Source: an uncultured Erysipelotrichaceae bacterium (lineage in GTDB: Bacteria > Bacillota_I > Bacilli_A > RF39 > UBA660). From it: a DNA stretch of 44,743 bases. The stretch lies in contig CADCIZ010000005.1 of the NCBI GenBank assembly GCA_902801685.1, positions 1 through 44,743 on the forward strand, read 5' to 3'. Below the pieces are notes generated by a model. The model saw only the letters and a program-made list of their open reading frames with translations, was not told the origin of the DNA and ran no database searches. This document shows, in pieces, positions 41,386 through 44,743 of the stretch. A program made the translations under genes and the position numbers. The stretch's first letter is position 1. Every line of letters starts with the position of its first letter.

Positions 41386-41800
41386 TATCTGTTGGTTACA
41401 AATTTGTCCATTTGATAGATTAGAAGGTGGAATACTAAAACCTAATAGAGATGATTATCCATATCGTTTATGTGTATTAGATAGAGAGTCTTCAATTGCA
41501 ATAGATGTTAAAGATGAGGTTTCGTATGAATATATTCGTACAAGCACAGTATATTTTTTAAATCAAGAAGCTAAAAAGGTTGAAAAAGATAAAAGATATG
41601 CCATTATGGAAATTAACTTGTATATGAAAGGTATTGAAAAAGAAGATTATATTCGTGCTAATAAGATTATAAATAAATTAAATGCTGGTAAAGAATTTAT
41701 AGATGGTAATAGTATTAGTAATGAAGAATATCTTAAAAATATTAATAATGAGAACAATAAAGTAATATTAAAGAAAAGAAAATGGAATAAAAAGAAATAG
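41372..41800 (+). CDS. unknown 142-residue protein coupled to sufU
   Basis: ATG 41372 has the SD GGTGATG inside the sufU 3' end; the upstream start codons are less well placed. The sequence begins MKKYDICWLQICPFDRLEGGILKPNRDDYPYRLCVLD in part and ends in a Lys-rich tail. Cysteines at residues 7, 11 and 28 could bind metal, but no known motif is met. No membrane segment. The overlap suggests coexpression with SufU; the function is unknown. Confidence 0.68.
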   Translation: MKKYDICWLQICPFDRLEGGILKPNRDDYPYRLCVLDRESSIAIDVKDEVSYEYIRTSTVYFLNQEAKKVEKDKRYAIMEINLYMKGIEKEDYIRANKIINKLNAGKEFIDGNSISNEEYLKNINNENNKVILKKRKWNKKK

Positions 41801-41810
41801 GGGAATTATT

Positions 41811-43094
41811 ATGAATATAAAGGAAATAATAAATAAAAAAAGGCTAGGGTGTGAACTTGATAGGAATGAGATAAGTTATGTCATTGATGGTTATGTGAAA
41901 GGCATTATTCCTGATTATCAGATGAGTGCGCTTTTAATGGCTATATGTACTCGTGGCATGACTTTTTTTGAAACTTTAAATTTAACTGATTCTATGCTTC
42001 ATAGTGGAGATATCCTAGATTTATCTAGCATTGATGGAATAGTTGTTGATAAACATTCAACAGGTGGAATAGGTGATAAAGTAACACTTATACTTGCTCC
42101 GCTTCTTGCATCTTTAGATATTAAGGTGGCAAAGATGAGTGGTAGAGGTCTAGGTTATACAGGCGGTACTATTGATAAGTTAGAAAGTATTCCTAATTTC
42201 AATGTTAATTTAACTGAGCAAGAGTTTATAGATGAAGTAAATAGTATTGGTATGGCTATTACAAGTCCAACTACTAAAATTGATGTTGCCGATAAGAAAA
42301 TATATAGTTTGAGGGATGCAACTTCAACAGTAGAATCTATTCCTTTAATTGCATCCAGTATTATGTCTAAGAAACTTGCAAGTAATGCTGATATTATAGT
42401 AATAGATGTTAAAGTTGGAACTGGTGCATTAATTAAAAATAAAAAAGATGCAATTAAGTTATCACATTATTTAATGGATATAGGATCTCATTACAATAAA
42501 AAAGTATTCTGTATCCTTACTAATATGAACCAACCACTAGGATATAACATTGGTAATAAACTAGAAGTAATAGAGGCTATGGATGCATTACAAGGTAATG
42601 GTTGTAAAGATTTAATGGAAGTAGTATATTCTATTGCTAGTATCATAATAAGTGAAGTTAGAAATATTAGTTTAGATGAAGCATGTAATTTATCTATTGC
42701 TAATATAAATAATGGTTCTGCATATAATAAGTTTAAAGAGTTTGTAAGTAGTCAAAATGGAGATATTAATAATATTAAAACAAATAGTAAAGTAGTTACT
42801 GTATTTAGTAATAAAACTGGCTATATAAATGAAATAGATGCAGAAAAAATAGGTAAACTTACTTTAGAACTTGGTGCAGGTAGAATAAGTAAAGAAGATA
42901 CAATAGATTATGATGTTGGTATATCTTTAAATAAAAAAGTCGGAGACTATGTTAAAGAGGGAGATATACTTGCAAGAATTTATTATAATGATAAAGAGAT
43001 TGATATAAATACTTTTAGAGGATGTTTTAAATATTCACAAGAAAAAAATAAAGTTGATACTATATATGGTATGATAAAATGTAAAGATATGTAA
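41811..43094 (+). CDS. pdp: pyrimidine-nucleoside phosphorylase
   Basis: This enzyme splits uridine, thymidine or deoxyuridine with phosphate to base and (deoxy)ribose-1-phosphate. The 427-residue protein shows KHSTGGIGDKVTLILAPLLA (phosphate-binding), MSGRGLGYTGGTIDKLESIP (the family signature), SLRDATSTVESIPLIASSIMSKKLA and VKVGTGA, as well as the C-terminal all-beta domain (GISLNKKVGDYVKEGDIL). The 11-base spacing after the previous gene suggests one operon with sufU. The purine counterpart is at 12560. Confidence 0.94.
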   Translation: MNIKEIINKKRLGCELDRNEISYVIDGYVKGIIPDYQMSALLMAICTRGMTFFETLNLTDSMLHSGDILDLSSIDGIVVDKHSTGGIGDKVTLILAPLLASLDIKVAKMSGRGLGYTGGTIDKLESIPNFNVNLTEQEFIDEVNSIGMAITSPTTKIDVADKKIYSLRDATSTVESIPLIASSIMSKKLASNADIIVIDVKVGTGALIKNKKDAIKLSHYLMDIGSHYNKKVFCILTNMNQPLGYNIGNKLEVIEAMDALQGNGCKDLMEVVYSIASIIISEVRNISLDEACNLSIANINNGSAYNKFKEFVSSQNGDINNIKTNSKVVTVFSNKTGYINEIDAEKIGKLTLELGAGRISKEDTIDYDVGISLNKKVGDYVKEGDILARIYYNDKEIDINTFRGCFKYSQEKNKVDTIYGMIKCKDM

Positions 43095-43112
43095 AGTTTT
43101 TACATTTTACTT
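43089..43112 (+). terminator. terminator overlapping the pdp stop
   Basis: ATGTAAA (43089-43095) pairs with TTTACAT (43099-43105) across a three-base loop, followed by TTTACTT. Termination may be partial. Confidence 0.5.
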
Positions 43113-43160
43113 GATTAAATTATTTAATTGTTTTATTCTTATAATAGATAGGAGGTTATT

Positions 43161-43361
43161 ATGATATATCCATCAATAGATAAATTATTAAATCAAGTTG
43201 GATCTAAATATTTACTAGTTAATGTAGTATCTAAAAGAGTAAAAGAAATGAAAAAGAAAAAATACTTTCAAATGAATGAAAAAGATTATAAATCTAGTAA
43301 AGAAATAGGTAAAGCATTAGAAGAAATATCTAAAGGACTTATTAAAATTAATCAAGAATAA
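43161..43361 (+). CDS. rpoZ: DNA-directed RNA polymerase omega subunit
   Basis: The 66-residue protein has the omega pattern: MIYPSIDKLLNQVGSKYLLVN (normally ..L...SKY.LV...AKRAR), here VVSKRVKEM, then the C-terminal KEIGKALEEISKGLIKI (the conserved K.V..A.EEI..G.I). It helps RNA polymerase assembly. The SD AGGAGGTT is strong. gmk, which often precedes rpoZ, is missing here. Confidence 0.88.
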   Translation: MIYPSIDKLLNQVGSKYLLVNVVSKRVKEMKKKKYFQMNEKDYKSSKEIGKALEEISKGLIKINQE

Positions 43362-43373
43362 AATAGAGGTGTT

Positions 43374-44237
43374 ATGAAAAAAATAAAGGAGTTTATAAAA
43401 ACTTTAGTTGATATTATAATGCTTCCACAAATGATGCACTTACCAGGTAGTTTAGCCTTTTTTATAATACTATCAATATTTCCAATATTAATGTTAATAG
43501 GTATTGTTGCATCATACTTTTCTGTTTCCATTGAAGGTATAACAAGTACAATATCTGCCGCATTACCAAGTGGAGTAGAGAAGTTATTACTACCTTATAT
43601 TCAAGCAGGAGCATTTCCAAGAAATATTTTAATATCAACTATATTTGCTTTTATTTTAGCTAGTAATGGTACACATGCATTAATACTTGCTAGTAATTCT
43701 TTATATGATATAAAGAATTCTAGTTATTTAAGAAGAAGAATAAAAGCATTATTTTTAATCTTATTATTAATAGTATTATTTATATTTATGATATCCTTTT
43801 TAACTTATGGAAATCAATTATTTACATATATATTAAAATCAGTTTCCTATGGACCAGTAAATGAAGTACTATATTATTTCTTTGCCTTTATAAAATGGCC
43901 GATTGCTATGTTTATAATATATCTAGCAATGAAATTAATATATGTACTATCTCCGGATGGAAAGATATATAGTTCTACAACATCAATAGGAGCACTATTT
44001 TCAACAATAGGATTTACAGTTGCAACTGCAATATTCTCATTTTATATAAATAATTTTAGTACATACGATATTTATTATGGTTCTATCGCAACTATTGTAA
44101 CACTAATGATTTGGATATATATATTATCATTTATTCTAGTAATTGGTATTGCAATAAATGTAAGAAACTATAATAATTATAAAATAAAAAATATGAATAA
44201 TATTTTAAAAAAGAATAATAATATAAGTGTACTATAA
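43374..44237 (+). CDS. YihY/BrkB family membrane protein
   Basis: The 287-residue integral membrane protein has six or so membrane segments. The family features are MHLPGSLAFFIILSIFPILMLIG (in place of ..A.Y...S..P), a middle ASNGTHALILASNSLYDI, and VLSPDGKIYSSTTSIGALFSTIGF followed by a helix and YGSIATIVTLMIWIYILSFILVIG. These proteins are often called RNase BN-like in error; the transport or envelope role is not settled. It lies 12 bases after rpoZ. Confidence 0.9.
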   Translation: MKKIKEFIKTLVDIIMLPQMMHLPGSLAFFIILSIFPILMLIGIVASYFSVSIEGITSTISAALPSGVEKLLLPYIQAGAFPRNILISTIFAFILASNGTHALILASNSLYDIKNSSYLRRRIKALFLILLLIVLFIFMISFLTYGNQLFTYILKSVSYGPVNEVLYYFFAFIKWPIAMFIIYLAMKLIYVLSPDGKIYSSTTSIGALFSTIGFTVATAIFSFYINNFSTYDIYYGSIATIVTLMIWIYILSFILVIGIAINVRNYNNYKIKNMNNILKKNNNISVL

Positions 44238-44244
44238 TTACCGA

Positions 44245-44366
44245 TAGTACTAATACAGACTACATTAGTACCGAATGGTTTCTAGTGAACAGGTAAGTAT
44301 TACATAAAAGGTAATGATAGTTGATACGCTCAACTATGAGTCAAGAGTTATTCTTGGCTTTTTTAG
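44245..44366 (+). ncRNA. structured RNA candidate after the YihY gene
   Basis: A TATAAT (44233-44238) overlaps the YihY gene's last codons. Seven bases after it the segment begins with GTACTAAT/ATTAGTAC (44247-44254 with 44264-44271, nine-base loop), then ATTAC/GTAAT (44299-44303 with 44311-44315), then ATAGTTGA/TCAACTAT (44317-44324 with 44330-44337), and the terminator. No convincing -35 is present, so it might also be a 3' UTR. No known riboswitch or ribozyme class is recognised. Confidence 0.45.
44340..44364 (+). terminator. terminator of the YihY unit or RNA candidate
   Basis: GTCAAGA, GTTAT loop, TCTTGGC, then TTTTTT. Confidence 0.82.
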
Positions 44367-44384
44367 TTAAAAAGTACTAATAAG

Positions 44385-44434
44385 AAAAAGGACTTTTCAA
44401 AATTAAGTAATTAATTTTTGAATAGCCCTTTTAT
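44385..44434. terminator. bidirectional terminator of the minus-strand nuclease-like gene
   Basis: AAAAAGG and CCCTTTT enclose a long, slightly imperfect stem with TTCAAAATTAA and TTAATTTTTGAA. A and T runs lie on both sides. Confidence 0.75.
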
Positions 44435-44439
44435 TATTC

Positions 44440-44743
44440 TTATTTTACACTACATTCTTTAGAACTTATTGCAATTGCATATCTATAAATATTAGTAATA
44501 CCAGAATCTTTTAATTCTTCTTCATATTTTTTACTATTTATTTGTTCTAATGCTTTAAGTGCAATTGCATCTAACTTTTTATCTCCTACTTTTAATTCAA
44601 TAATCATACCGACACTATTATCTGTAGCTTTAATCATTAAATCGAATCTTCCTAAACCTGATTCTCTATTAGATCTAACAATAAACCTCTTATTGTTTAA
44701 AAATTCGGAAAATAATCCAAGTAAGTATCCATGATAGAATGAT
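44440..44743 (-). CDS. AAA-ATPase-like/PD-(D/E)XK (DUF1703) protein, C-terminal part
   Basis: The frame is open to the window edge and only the last 100 residues or so are seen. It begins SFYHGYLLGLF and has NRESGLGRFDLMI, IIELKVG and ALEQINSKKYEEEL, then YRYAIAISSKECSV. This is the PD-(D/E)XK nuclease-like C-terminal domain (PDDEXK_9) seen in the widespread AAA-ATPase-like DUF1703 proteins: Asp in GRFDLM, Glu-x-Lys in IIELK. The N-terminal AAA part would lie beyond the window. The role of the family is unproven. The first ATG in the window (44637) is internal. Confidence 0.82.
   Translation of the reverse strand, partial: SFYHGYLLGLFSEFLNNKRFIVRSNRESGLGRFDLMIKATDNSVGMIIELKVGDKKLDAIALKALEQINSKKYEEELKDSGITNIYRYAIAISSKECSVK

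Noticed and set aside
1-44743. Genetic code 4 (TGA = Trp), suggested by the AT-richness
   Set aside because: Trp is encoded by TGG throughout, and genes such as sufU and the 35429 gene end at TGA with proper spacing to the next element.
1-44743. CRISPR arrays, tRNA or rRNA genes, insertion sequences
   Set aside because: No regular repeat-spacer series, no cloverleaf with a TTCRA arm in the gaps, no transposase gene. The inverted repeats at 4861-5577 frame small RNA cassettes, not an IS.

Overview
The window is very AT-rich bacterial chromosome that uses the standard bacterial code: TGG is Trp and TGA works as a stop. Almost all genes lie on the + strand in short operons with strong Shine-Dalgarno (SD) sites such as AGGTGATTT and AAAGGAGTG, and with consensus sigma-A promoters. 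Gene order (gpsB-rnpB, rodZ-pgsA, lspA-rluD, dnaD-nth, ymfF-ymfH, rpsU..yqeY, a type B RNase P RNA) points to a low-GC Bacillota in or near Bacilli. The AT-richness, pyruvate:ferredoxin oxidoreductase, 2-hydroxyacyl-CoA dehydratase-type proteins and leftover sporulation genes fit an uncultured anaerobic gut lineage of the Erysipelotrichales/RF39 kind. That placement is inference.

Layout. 1-4.6 kb: a NUDIX fragment, parC, a probable independent small RNA, and miaB. 4.6-5.7 kb: no ordinary genes, but two tandem diverged copies of a compact convergent-RNA cassette, each with a tiny hydrophobic peptide gene on the minus strand. This looks like an Fst/par-like type I toxin-antitoxin family and is the most novel-looking element here. 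5.8-16.1 kb: a type IV prepilin with a lectin-like C-terminus, a CoA-dehydratase/activase pair, mutS, a second prepilin with an Ig-like tail, deoD, two M16-family proteins, secG. 16.1-22 kb: a Tad-type pilus/secretion operon (two TadE-like pseudopilins, TadZ-like ATPase, TadA ATPase, a surface lectin-like protein broken by one missing A, an Ig-TadB fusion, TadC). 22-29.4 kb: murC, a small membrane protein, nifJ, an unknown pair and a lipoprotein. 29.5-32.7 kb: rpsU, a RhuM/HAD insertion, yqeY, trpS. 32.8-39.5 kb: lspA-rluD-dnaD-nth, gpsB, rnpB, rodZ, pgsA, then spoIVFA/spoIVFB-like genes and spoVS. 39.5-44.7 kb: an unknown acidic protein, sufU, an unknown, pyrimidine nucleoside phosphorylase, rpoZ, a YihY family protein, a second structured RNA candidate, and the C-terminus of a DUF1703 nuclease-type protein running off the end.

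How the parts connect. The Tad operon and the two GFTLIE prepilins probably serve cell-surface structures. One prepilin and the Tad-locus surface protein share a C-terminal domain that ends like the variable lectin domains of diversity-generating retroelements, and codon use changes in that stretch. The other prepilin and TadB both carry Ig-like domains. No Flp major pilin, prepilin peptidase or reverse transcriptase lies in the window, so these would have to be elsewhere. The housekeeping genes look intact.
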